DNA of 64,000 bases from Roseivirga sp. (GTDB taxonomy: Bacteria; Bacteroidota; Bacteroidia; Cytophagales; Cyclobacteriaceae), in the NCBI GenBank assembly GCA_029262895.1, contig JAJCYM010000086.1, positions 62,001 through 126,000 on the forward strand, read 5' to 3'. Made by a program: the position numbers and the translations under genes. The notes under the pieces were generated by a model. That model was not told the origin of the DNA. It did no database searches and saw only the letters and a list, made by a program, of their open reading frames with translations. Shown piece by piece: positions 1 to 8,214 of this stretch (its first letter is position 1; the number at the start of each line of letters is the position of its first letter).

Positions 1-2407
1 CAGCAATGACTAATTGCACGAAGGTAGACCTTAGGAGCAGTTGAATGATTTGCTGAAAACTTGCTCCGAGCACCTTTCTTATTCCAATTTCTTTCTCTCT
101 TGTTTTGGCTTGATACATGGCCATGCCAATTTGTCCCATAAGTGTAATGGCAATGATACAAGAAAAGACAAAGATTAATGCTCGGACAATATTCTTGAAC
201 TGATTCATGCTTCTGGCGAGCACATCATCAAAGAAAACAGGGTGGAAGTCAGCATTGGGATAACGAATTTTGTGCAGCCCACCAATTTCATTCAGTGTCC
301 TTGCAAAAGAGACTTCATTCAGCCGTACCATCAGCGTACTAAAAGGGTATTCATGAGTGATCATAATTGCAGCTGGTTCCGCTGTTTTAATAGGGTCTGA
401 GAGGCTCAAGTCATTTACTATTCCAAGTACAGGATAATAATCACGGCCAAGGGAAAAAGTGGCTGCATCAAAAGTCTTAATAGAGTCACTCATGTTTTTA
501 GCAAAGGCTTCATTGACCAGGTAATATGGACGTTCTTTTACTATCTCCTTGTTGGTTAGCCATTCTATTGATTTATCAAAAGTTGATAGAAAGCCGCTAT
601 CTGCTCGAAGAATAACCGCGGGATATCGCTCCTTTTTGTCCTTTTGGTGATGCTTTGTTACACCATATTTTCCAAATAATGTCTGGAAGGGTATGCCACC
701 AAGTCCAGCTACTGATTCAACGCCGTTGATCTTTTCTACTTCAGTTCTGAACACGGTACTTAAACTATCGGATTCTGGGAGATCTATGGCCACCATATTG
801 TCACCGCTGAAAGGTGTTGTCTGATTAAGAATCAGATTTGATTGTGTCAGTATAAGAATACCTAAGGTAAAGACCATAAGGCTCACTGTCACCTGGGTAA
901 TGATCATGCCTTTTTTAAGGCCACTAATGGATAACGTGTTTCGACTGACTGGTTTCTTAAACAAGCTAAGAATTGAAAGCTTGGAAAAGAATAGCCCAGG
1001 GATGAGTCCTGAAATGATACCGGTCAAAGTTGTGAATACAAGAAAGATCAAGATTTGCTCTGTGGTGAGGGTTTCTTGAAACGCGAAGTCGGTGAAAGAA
1101 GCTACAGAAGGTGATAGTAGCTTAAAGATTAATAGTCCAAAGCAAAAGCCGAAGAGAGATAGAATAGTAGTCTCGATCAAAAACTGATATAGGAGTGAGT
1201 GTTTGCCGGTGCCTAAAACTTTGCGGATGCCAACCTCTTTTGTTCGGCTAATGGCGCTGGCCATTGCTAGCGTGGTATAATTGAACGTCACAATGAGGAG
1301 AGTAATGACGATAAGGGCCATTACAATTCGTTGACTACCACTGTCTAACAACGCCCCCTGGCTGAATGATGCCCTAGATTGTGCAACATCTGCCAAAGGT
1401 TCCAGCACATAGTTGTAATTAATCCCTTCATCAACGTTATTCAATTCATCATTAATACTGGCTGAAAGCCTGACCAGTTTTTCTTTTATGTATGTGAGTT
1501 CTGTTTCCGGAAAAAGCTTCAAGTACAAATGTTGCATAGTATAGGCCTTCCAACTTGTATAGAAAGCCGAAGCGGTGTGATCTTTGTATTCACCATGTAG
1601 AAATTGAAAGTCCAAATGAGAAACCTCAGAAGGGGTTTCTATCACACCGCTGATGATAAATTTTCCTAAGATCGAACCGATGACCGTTTCTTTGGAATAG
1701 TATTTATCCATCACTTCTCTGGTGATGATGATGTTTTTAGGGTTGGAGAAGAGGCTCTCTGTGTCACCTAAAATCATGTCAAAATCGAATATTTCAAAAA
1801 AGTCTTTATTTATTCCTTGCCCTAGTAGATTTCTTTGTGATCCTTTTAAGTAGGCGGGTGTGTACATCACTTGGTGTTGGATAATAGCAATGTTTTCCGC
1901 CTCTGGAAGAGCTTCCTGAACTTTCTGATAAAGGGATATTTGAGTTGTGGCACTTAGGCTTGGACCAGTTAATCCCTCTAATTCAAGATTTATACGGTAG
2001 ATTCTGTCTGCGTCAGAAAACTTTTTATCAAGTTGTTGATTGGAATAAATCGCATTGATACAGAACAGGCATACGGCTATTGCTGCTGCAAAACCAACTG
2101 TATTTAGCAAGGAGTATGAGAAATTCCGTTTAAGATTTCGCAGACTAACCTTAAAAAAGTGAAAGAATAAAGAATGACTGAAGAGTCTAGGTAAAATAGC
2201 CTTTTTGGTAACTGAGGGTCTGATCATTTTAATTACTTCTTTTTTGTAAATAAATTTTGCTTTGCGCTGACCATAGTGCTGAACATTTTGATAAAACCGC
2301 TCTTCTAAATCACCCTGCAATTCTTCAAAGAATTCATCATCGCAGAACCTGCGAAAAAACCGCGTTAGCCATTTTGGAGGCCCCATGTACTTGCGGTTGC
2401 TATTCAT
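1..2407 (-). CDS. P1: FtsX/MacB-like ABC transporter permease with N-terminal prefix domain (partial, 3' end off window)
   Basis: Reading the minus strand from the ATG at 2407 gives an open frame of about 802 codons that runs off the left edge. Residues 1-70 form a soluble prefix (GPPKW...ELQGDLEERF...) like those of P2 and P6. After it come a transmembrane helix, a periplasmic MacB-type domain, a first FtsX block with RTKEVGIRKVLGTGKHSLL, a second periplasmic domain, and a second FtsX block with KTREKEIGIRKVLGASF just before the edge. Paralogues are about 880 residues, so roughly 70-80 are missing. The start overlaps the P2 stop by 8 bp (ATGAATAG), so P1 is the third gene of the PadR-A/P2/P1 operon. 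The family moves lipophilic substrates or couples ATP hydrolysis to periplasmic work through a separate ATPase; the substrate here is unknown. Confidence 0.9.
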   Translation of the reverse strand, partial: MNSNRKYMGPPKWLTRFFRRFCDDEFFEELQGDLEERFYQNVQHYGQRKAKFIYKKEVIKMIRPSVTKKAILPRLFSHSLFFHFFKVSLRNLKRNFSYSLLNTVGFAAAIAVCLFCINAIYSNQQLDKKFSDADRIYRINLELEGLTGPSLSATTQISLYQKVQEALPEAENIAIIQHQVMYTPAYLKGSQRNLLGQGINKDFFEIFDFDMILGDTESLFSNPKNIIITREVMDKYYSKETVIGSILGKFIISGVIETPSEVSHLDFQFLHGEYKDHTASAFYTSWKAYTMQHLYLKLFPETELTYIKEKLVRLSASINDELNNVDEGINYNYVLEPLADVAQSRASFSQGALLDSGSQRIVMALIVITLLIVTFNYTTLAMASAISRTKEVGIRKVLGTGKHSLLYQFLIETTILSLFGFCFGLLIFKLLSPSVASFTDFAFQETLTTEQILIFLVFTTLTGIISGLIPGLFFSKLSILSLFKKPVSRNTLSISGLKKGMIITQVTVSLMVFTLGILILTQSNLILNQTTPFSGDNMVAIDLPESDSLSTVFRTEVEKINGVESVAGLGGIPFQTLFGKYGVTKHHQKDKKERYPAVILRADSGFLSTFDKSIEWLTNKEIVKERPYYLVNEAFAKNMSDSIKTFDAATFSLGRDYYPVLGIVNDLSLSDPIKTAEPAAIMITHEYPFSTLMVRLNEVSFARTLNEIGGLHKIRYPNADFHPVFFDDVLARSMNQFKNIVRALIFVFSCIIAITLMGQIGMAMYQAKTREKEIGIRKVLGASFQQIIQLLLRSTFVQLVIA

Positions 2408-5012
2408 TTCTTAAATGATTGACCGGATTGGTTCGAATAGCTTTCCGAGTCTGTGATCCGATAGTGAGCAGAGCAATGATCAGCACAATCAGGGCTCCGC
2501 TGCCTAATTCGAGTGCACCTATGTCAATTACATACTTCATTTGGGAAACGACCATTTCCTTGAAAGCATAGAAAGTGACTGGGATGGCTACGGCTGATGC
2601 GGCCAGGAATAATAGGATGAAATTTTTTGAAAGGAGGGAGATCAAGTTGGTGCCATTGGCTCCCAGAACTTTTCGTATAGTCAATTCCTTTATCCGCGTT
2701 TCCGTTGTATACACGGCCATTCCCAATAGACCAAGCATGGAAATTGAAATGGCAATTAAAGCCAGGAGGCCCAAAATCTTCATTGAAGAAGCCAGCTTAG
2801 AATAAGCCTGTTCTATACGATCATCATAGAAAATGGCCTGAAAAGGGTGAATCCCATCAATTTCTATCCATTTTTCTTCGAGCTTTTGCATGGTAGCAAC
2901 TATGTCGGTTGACGCGACTTTGAGGTTAATCATGTTGAATTCATTAGGGTCACCCAGGAAAACAAAGGGCTCAATCACATTGTCCAACATGCCGTAGTGA
3001 AAGTCTTTCACCACCCCAATAACATTCCTGGCTTTGCCCTGAATTCGAATGGTCTTGCCAAGTGCATCAAAAGGTTCACCCATTTGAAAGCGTTTAAGCA
3101 ATTGTTCATTGATAATGATCTGGTTTCGTCCCTGAGTTTCTGAGAAAGTGGTTCCGGCAAGAAGGGTATGGCCTAAGTTGTCCAAATACTCCGGGCTTAT
3201 ATGGAGGTTGTATAGCGACAAAGAATCATTGCCTTCGATATATTTCCCTCTGTCCATCCACATGCCTCCGGTACTTGGAACAGCACTGGCTGCGGATATC
3301 TCACTGATTTCAGGAAGCTGCGAAAAACTGTTGATCAATGTCTGCACATCATTTCCTTGAAGGTTGATATTAAGTACATTTTCTGAGGTAAAACCCAAAT
3401 CATAACCAAGCACATACTTGTATTGTTTGTAGGTAAGCGTTACCATAATTACAAAGGCCATTGATAAGGTAAACTGAATGCCTATTAACAGTTTTCTGAC
3501 GTTGAACTTGTTATTCGCCCCTATGCCAGAAACCCCTTTGAGTATGTTGGATACCCTTAGTTTGGACAGTGCAAGGGAAGGAAGGAATCCTGCAATCAAT
3601 CCAATTGCAAGAGCAAAAAGGAAAAAATATAGATAGGTGGATAGTGCTAAGTCCAAAGTGATGTAGCGCTGGATATTTCTATCCATAGCAAGGAATTCTG
3701 GTTTGAGCAACTGAAAAATAAAGAAGGCAAAGAACAATGCCAATAGTGAAATTATGATTGCTTCGATAATAAACTGAAACAAAAGCTGTGCTCTCCTAGC
3801 TCCAATCACTTTTCGCACACCTACTTCCTTGGCACGTTTTAATGTTCTTGCAATCGAGAGATTGGTGTAATTGAAGCAGGCAGAGGCTAAAACAATCAGT
3901 GCCAATATCACAATGGAGTTCACTGTTTTCATGTCCATGCGAGCCCCAATTTCATTATAGAGTTTTTTGCCCGGAAAAACTGAACTCATGGACTGTAGTC
4001 CCATTTCAATCGACCAGTTCTTGAGTTTTGCATTTTCTTCTTCTGAAATTTTGTCCAGGCTGGCCTGTAGGGGAGCGATGCCCTCGCCTTTTGGAAGCAA
4101 AGCATATACATGACTGTTCCACATGTTTTCCCAGGACATAAATGAGGGATTGTTACGGTTCATGAGCTCCAGAGTGCTGAACGAACCCACAGCATTAAAC
4201 TGAATATGTGACTTTCGTGGAGGGTTTTGGGCCACACCGGTCACTGTAATTTGAAGTCCTCGGTCCCATTCAATAATTTTCCCAACCACATCTGTTTTTC
4301 CGAATAGCGCCAATGCTGAGGTCTCAGTGAGTACCAAAGACATCGGGTTTTTGAGAGCCTGAGCCGGATCACCATAAATCAGCGGAAACGTGAAAATGTC
4401 GAAAAACTCTTCGGTTGCGACTAAACCACGAATGGAAACTGTATTGTCACCTTTCTTTGCGTCTCCATTGAAATTTCGATAAATGGTTACGACCTTTTCG
4501 AATCCTGCAAACTCTTCTTTTAATCGTTTTCCGGTAAGGGGGGAGGTGGTTGCATACAAGCCAGGGTCTTGGTTGGGTTCATAAGCTGTGTTGATTACAC
4601 GATAGATTCTATCTGCATTGATGTGAAATGTATCATAGCTATTGAGCTCTGCCAGGAAAGTGATGGCCAGTAGCCCAACGGCCATACTGATGGCCAGGCC
4701 CACAACATTAATGGCTGAAAATAATTTGTTCCGGGCAATACTTCGGAACGCGATTAGGGTGTAATTTTTGAACATAGCGGTGTTGTTTAATTGAGTTTGT
4801 GTTTTGACTTTTTTAATTACTGAGGGTCTCAGCATTTTTAATACTTCATTTCTATAAATTGATTTTGCTTTACGCTGACCAAGGCGCTTCATATTGATGA
4901 AAAACTTCTCTTCTAAATCTCCTTGTAACTCTTCAAAATACTCCTGATCACAGAAGTATTTAAAGAAGCGCTCAGCACGCCTGGGTGGCCCTATGTTAGA
5001 TGGGTCAATCAC
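2400..5012 (-). CDS. P2: FtsX/MacB-like permease with prefix domain; GTG start overlapping the PadR stop
   Basis: An inner-membrane permease of about 870 residues. Layout: prefix domain (about 8-70, ELQGDLEEKF), first helix near 101-123, periplasmic MacB-type domain, FtsX block 1 (KEVGVRKVIGARRAQLL), second periplasmic domain, FtsX block 2 (KELTIRKVLGANG), and the C-terminal NPVNHLRNE tag shared by the paralogues. The frame stays open upstream to a GTG at 5048, which would overlap PadR-A by 37 bp. I prefer the GTG at 5012, which shares one base with the PadR stop (TAGTG) and puts 7 residues before the conserved GPP, close to the 9 in P1. This layout suggests translational coupling. The prefix matches what is called permease prefix domain 2 in public annotation (from memory). 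No ATPase gene is adjacent. Confidence 0.9.
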   Translation of the reverse strand: MIDPSNIGPPRRAERFFKYFCDQEYFEELQGDLEEKFFINMKRLGQRKAKSIYRNEVLKMLRPSVIKKVKTQTQLNNTAMFKNYTLIAFRSIARNKLFSAINVVGLAISMAVGLLAITFLAELNSYDTFHINADRIYRVINTAYEPNQDPGLYATTSPLTGKRLKEEFAGFEKVVTIYRNFNGDAKKGDNTVSIRGLVATEEFFDIFTFPLIYGDPAQALKNPMSLVLTETSALALFGKTDVVGKIIEWDRGLQITVTGVAQNPPRKSHIQFNAVGSFSTLELMNRNNPSFMSWENMWNSHVYALLPKGEGIAPLQASLDKISEEENAKLKNWSIEMGLQSMSSVFPGKKLYNEIGARMDMKTVNSIVILALIVLASACFNYTNLSIARTLKRAKEVGVRKVIGARRAQLLFQFIIEAIIISLLALFFAFFIFQLLKPEFLAMDRNIQRYITLDLALSTYLYFFLFALAIGLIAGFLPSLALSKLRVSNILKGVSGIGANNKFNVRKLLIGIQFTLSMAFVIMVTLTYKQYKYVLGYDLGFTSENVLNINLQGNDVQTLINSFSQLPEISEISAASAVPSTGGMWMDRGKYIEGNDSLSLYNLHISPEYLDNLGHTLLAGTTFSETQGRNQIIINEQLLKRFQMGEPFDALGKTIRIQGKARNVIGVVKDFHYGMLDNVIEPFVFLGDPNEFNMINLKVASTDIVATMQKLEEKWIEIDGIHPFQAIFYDDRIEQAYSKLASSMKILGLLALIAISISMLGLLGMAVYTTETRIKELTIRKVLGANGTNLISLLSKNFILLFLAASAVAIPVTFYAFKEMVVSQMKYVIDIGALELGSGALIVLIIALLTIGSQTRKAIRTNPVNHLRNE

Positions 5013-5341
5013 TAGCTTTGGAAGGCAATTTTGGGTACCCGACTCCACAATTCATCTCTTATACTTCTCGCTTCTTGTAATGAGCTTTTTCCGAGATTGG
5101 TGACTTGATAATACCGTTTTCTTCGACCTCCTCTTTCGGACGTTGCTCCTCCATATGCTGAGGTAATAAATCCCTTTTCATCCAGTCTGGTCAATGCGGT
5201 GTGCAAAGCACCACGACTCACTGGCCTCTTCGTTTTTTGCTCGATTTCGTCCTGAATAGTCACACCGTAGGCATTTTCTTCCAAGACCAGGATGGTCAAA
5301 AGAACGATTTCCTGAAACTCTCCTAGATAAGTTCCTTTCAT
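5012..5341 (-). CDS. PadR-A: PadR-like winged-helix transcriptional regulator
   Basis: A 109-residue protein with the compact PadR N-terminal winged-helix layout. It starts with the shared MKGTxLGEFxExVLLTI segment, then AYGVTIQDEIEQKT, the recognition-helix region VSRGALHTALTRLDEKGFI, and the basic wing ERGGRRKRYYQVT, and ends with a short dimerisation-type helix. It lacks the long C-terminal domain of larger PadR proteins. The three PadR genes in the window are clear paralogues. It heads the operon with P2 and P1. PadR proteins usually repress their own operon and release DNA when a ligand binds; the paired repeats just upstream (5359-5410) are candidate operators. The ligand is unknown. 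Confidence 0.9.
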   Translation of the reverse strand: MKGTYLGEFQEIVLLTILVLEENAYGVTIQDEIEQKTKRPVSRGALHTALTRLDEKGFITSAYGGATSERGGRRKRYYQVTNLGKSSLQEARSIRDELWSRVPKIAFQS

Positions 5342-5358
5342 ATCTTAGCGATTAGATT

Positions 5359-5410
5359 CTTAAATGAAGACGAAATATAAAACATTTATTACTTAAATGA
5401 AGACCAAATA
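5359..5410 (-). promoter_or_regulatory. Candidate PadR-A operator: two direct repeats 33 bp apart
   Basis: The plus strand shows cttaaatgaagacgaaata at 5359-5377 and cttaaatgaagaccaaata at 5392-5410, differing at one base. On the coding strand the unit reads TATTT(T/C)GTCTTCATTTAAG, and a TATATTT stretch resembling a -7 box lies at the edge of the gene-proximal copy. The pair starts 18 bp upstream of the PadR-A start codon. A similar pair precedes PadR-B. The operator role is inferred from position and similarity. Confidence 0.55.
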
Positions 5411-5442
5411 GAAATTTCTTATCAACCTTGGCTGAGTAGGGA

Positions 5443-7890
5443 CTAGTTTCTGGATAAAATCAAGACAGGGTTTCTACTGGCCGATCTCCAGCACCGCATA
5501 GAGACAATTGACAAAATAAACCCAACGGTCGTCAGGAGGGGGATTAAGATTAAGGTAACATCAATCCCGATCTTATATGTATAAGTGGAGAGCCAACTCG
5601 TGCTGCCCCATAGCACCAGCGGGATGGATATGATCGCTCCATAGAGCATTAGGATTGCAAAATCGTAGTAGAGGATTAATAGAATATCGAAGACCCTTGC
5701 GCCTAGCACTTTTCTTACGCCAATTTCCTGGTTTCTTTTTAAAGTTGTGAAAGATGAAAGGCTATAAAGTCCGATACCAGCAATAAGGAGGGCGATGATG
5801 TTTGAAACAACAAAGAAATTGAGCACTTCATTTTCCGATTTGTAGAGCTCTTCATATTGTTCGTCTAGCAGATAAAAATAGGGGAACTGGAACCTAAGTC
5901 GCCTTTCCATATTGTTGAGCGCCTTTTGCATACTCTCTCCTGAAGTGCCTCTCACTTGCATTTTAAGGTAGAAATAGGTCAGGAATCTCAGGCCTGTTTT
6001 GTACATTTTAGGAGGATCATCATCCTTCTCATTTTTGATGATCCCAGAGATTATTTTAAAGCCATTAACATCATCAGCCAATTGGCCAATAGCTTCTTCA
6101 GGACTTTCGTATCCGATTGCCCTCATGGCTGCTTCGTTGACAATCACACTGCCATAGTCAGATGAAAATATTGGAGAAAAATTTCTACCTGCCAAAAACT
6201 TCAGTGAGTCCTTTTTGAAGTACTCATAATCAATAATGAAAAGCTGGAAATCTCCTTTGTAGATTTCAGAAGTGTCCATATCAGGTTTCGATAGCGGAAC
6301 GGCCAAGTAGGTGTTCTTCAGCACGCCACGATAAAGGTTGGACAGCTTTATTTCATCAACGTATCCACCTGATTTCAGGTCGTTATAAAGCTTGGCAAAG
6401 CGTCTGTTATAGTCATCATCGGCCCCTATTATGCCAGGAAAAATCCCCTCTAGTTTGAGTTCGGTAATGCTAAAATTGTTGTTTTCGAGATAGCTTAATT
6501 GTTTGTGGACAATATAGAGCGCTGAGACAAAAAGCAATACAATCCCCAGTTGAAGAATCAGAAGGCTTCGAATTACCTTAGAGCCCTTGTTGGAATGCTT
6601 GGTTTGAGCAACTTGCAGACTTCCCCGAAGTGACTCCACTGGTTGCATCTTAGACATCAAGAGTGCAGGGTAGATGCCTGATACCAAACTACTCAAAAAA
6701 CAAAGTACAAGAAGAAACAGGAGGTTCTTGCCAAAGCTTGACTTGGCAAACTCAACTGGATAGTCAATAAAATCAAATACTTCAAGGGATCTTAATGCAA
6801 AAATAACGAGGAACACGGCCAGAAAGGCACCAATAAAATTGATTAACAACGACTCTGCCAGAAAAGTGAACGTGAGCTGAACAGGCTTTACGCCAAGAAG
6901 TTTTCTAATTGCGACTTCCTTTATACGATAGATAGAGGTGATCAATGAGGAGTTAATATAATTGGCCCAAACCATGATTAATATGATTATGCCAATGGCG
7001 AACAAAAAGGAGATCATTTCTTTGTTGGCACCCAGTTCGGCTTGGTTAGCCATGGCTTCGCCAGAATGAATCTCTGTTATGTTTCTGATGTCAATACTGA
7101 ACTCGATCTTTTCGGAATTTGAACGATTATATTTTTTCAGGTCATCTGCACTTAAGGTCTCATTGGTGTTAAGTTTGACGTATGTATATAGGTTTTCTCG
7201 AGCTCGGCTGTCAGCAATACTTATGTTAGACTTGGGAGAGGACAAGGAGATGAGTGCATCAAACTGGATATGCGAATTTTCCGGTAGATTCTGAAAAACG
7301 CCCTTTAATACAAACTCTGTTTCATTGAGATTTGTATAACCACTTTTAAATAGGGTACCGATGATCTTTTCATTTTCACGCCAGGCTGGCCCAAAAATTT
7401 TGTAGGCATGTGCTTCAGATATAAGTATAGCGTTGGGTTCGCTCAAAACCGATTCAACATCTCCCATGGCCAGTGGAAAACTGAATACCTCAAAAAACTG
7501 ATCATCCGCATAGAAAACATTATCCGCATAAACTCTATTGACTACCTCTTCACCAATTGTGATCCGAAAAAACCCGTCTCTGTTCTCTGAAAAGGGCATC
7601 AATCGGGTAAGCGTGGTTACGGCAGACTGATCTTCTAAGATTGCTTCACCAAGATTATAATTTGTATAAGCATCTTTGGACTTTTCTCCGATCTGATTGA
7701 CCTGAACAGTTTCTAGTCTGGATATTCGATCCACATCCCGATGAAACTTGTCAAAAGAAAGTTGATAACTGACATAGCTATAGATTAAAACACAGGCTGC
7801 CATACCTACTGTAAGGCTTAGAATACTGGGCAATAAAGAACCACTACCTTTTATGTTTCGGAATGAAATTAGCAGGAAACTCTTGAGCAT
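5443..7890 (-). CDS. P3: FtsX/MacB-like permease without prefix domain
   Basis: An 815-residue permease that begins directly at the first membrane segment (MLKSFLLISFRN), so it lacks the prefix found in P1, P2, P4, P5 and P6. It has the doubled layout: periplasmic domain, FtsX block 1 (IKEVAIRKLLGVKPVQLTF), second periplasmic domain, FtsX block 2 (NQEIGVRKVLGARVFDILL). The C-terminus (NPVLILSRN) departs from the usual LRxE ending, and overall it is the most divergent member. No PadR gene precedes it. It ends 102 bp before the PadR-A start, and no strong terminator is visible in that gap, so read-through into the next operon is possible. Confidence 0.9.
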   Translation of the reverse strand: MLKSFLLISFRNIKGSGSLLPSILSLTVGMAACVLIYSYVSYQLSFDKFHRDVDRISRLETVQVNQIGEKSKDAYTNYNLGEAILEDQSAVTTLTRLMPFSENRDGFFRITIGEEVVNRVYADNVFYADDQFFEVFSFPLAMGDVESVLSEPNAILISEAHAYKIFGPAWRENEKIIGTLFKSGYTNLNETEFVLKGVFQNLPENSHIQFDALISLSSPKSNISIADSRARENLYTYVKLNTNETLSADDLKKYNRSNSEKIEFSIDIRNITEIHSGEAMANQAELGANKEMISFLFAIGIIILIMVWANYINSSLITSIYRIKEVAIRKLLGVKPVQLTFTFLAESLLINFIGAFLAVFLVIFALRSLEVFDFIDYPVEFAKSSFGKNLLFLLVLCFLSSLVSGIYPALLMSKMQPVESLRGSLQVAQTKHSNKGSKVIRSLLILQLGIVLLFVSALYIVHKQLSYLENNNFSITELKLEGIFPGIIGADDDYNRRFAKLYNDLKSGGYVDEIKLSNLYRGVLKNTYLAVPLSKPDMDTSEIYKGDFQLFIIDYEYFKKDSLKFLAGRNFSPIFSSDYGSVIVNEAAMRAIGYESPEEAIGQLADDVNGFKIISGIIKNEKDDDPPKMYKTGLRFLTYFYLKMQVRGTSGESMQKALNNMERRLRFQFPYFYLLDEQYEELYKSENEVLNFFVVSNIIALLIAGIGLYSLSSFTTLKRNQEIGVRKVLGARVFDILLILYYDFAILMLYGAIISIPLVLWGSTSWLSTYTYKIGIDVTLILIPLLTTVGFILSIVSMRCWRSASRNPVLILSRN

Positions 7891-7921
7891 GCTGTGGTTT
7901 GATTTGGGTCTTTAAAATTTT

Positions 7922-8116
7922 TCATATACCTGTCATAGCTCTCCTGAGATTGTCTGTGACTCCAATGACATCTATTTTCCCAACACTATCCTCTGGAAAT
8001 TGGTACGGATTTGACTCCGTTAACGGGACAGCTGAATGTTTGTTTCTAAAAAGAGAATAAACATTGACTAATGGCTGGATACGCAGTTTTATGCTCATAA
8101 AACGCAATCCTCGCAT
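7922..8116 (-). CDS. Small unrecognised ORF upstream of P3
   Basis: A 64-codon frame in the 324-bp gap between P4 and P3, on the same strand as both and ending 31 bp before the P3 start. The product is basic at the N-terminus and polar later (PLTESNPYQFPEDSVGKID), with no membrane segment. I do not recognise the family and it does not resemble the prefix domain. It could be a short leader gene, a gene remnant or chance. Apart from this ORF and the terminator at its upstream end, the gap shows no clear promoter. Confidence 0.2.
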   Translation of the reverse strand: MRGLRFMSIKLRIQPLVNVYSLFRNKHSAVPLTESNPYQFPEDSVGKIDVIGVTDNLRRAMTGI

Positions 8117-8157
8117 AGGAGTGGGTGTACACTAACCTCACTGCTTTTTTCAGAATC

Positions 8158-8198
8158 ACAAAAAAGAAGCCCGATTGATCCAATCAATCGGGCTTCTT
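8158..8198 (-). terminator. Rho-independent terminator of the PadR-B/P5/P4 operon
   Basis: GAAGCCCGATTGAT at 8166-8179 pairs perfectly with ATCAATCGGGCTTC at 8183-8196 over a 3-nt loop, and the stem extends by two A-T pairs. On the minus strand it is followed by a run of six U. It starts 17 bp past the P4 stop codon. Confidence 0.9.
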
Positions 8199-8214
8199 AT
8201 GTGCCTGTGTTATC

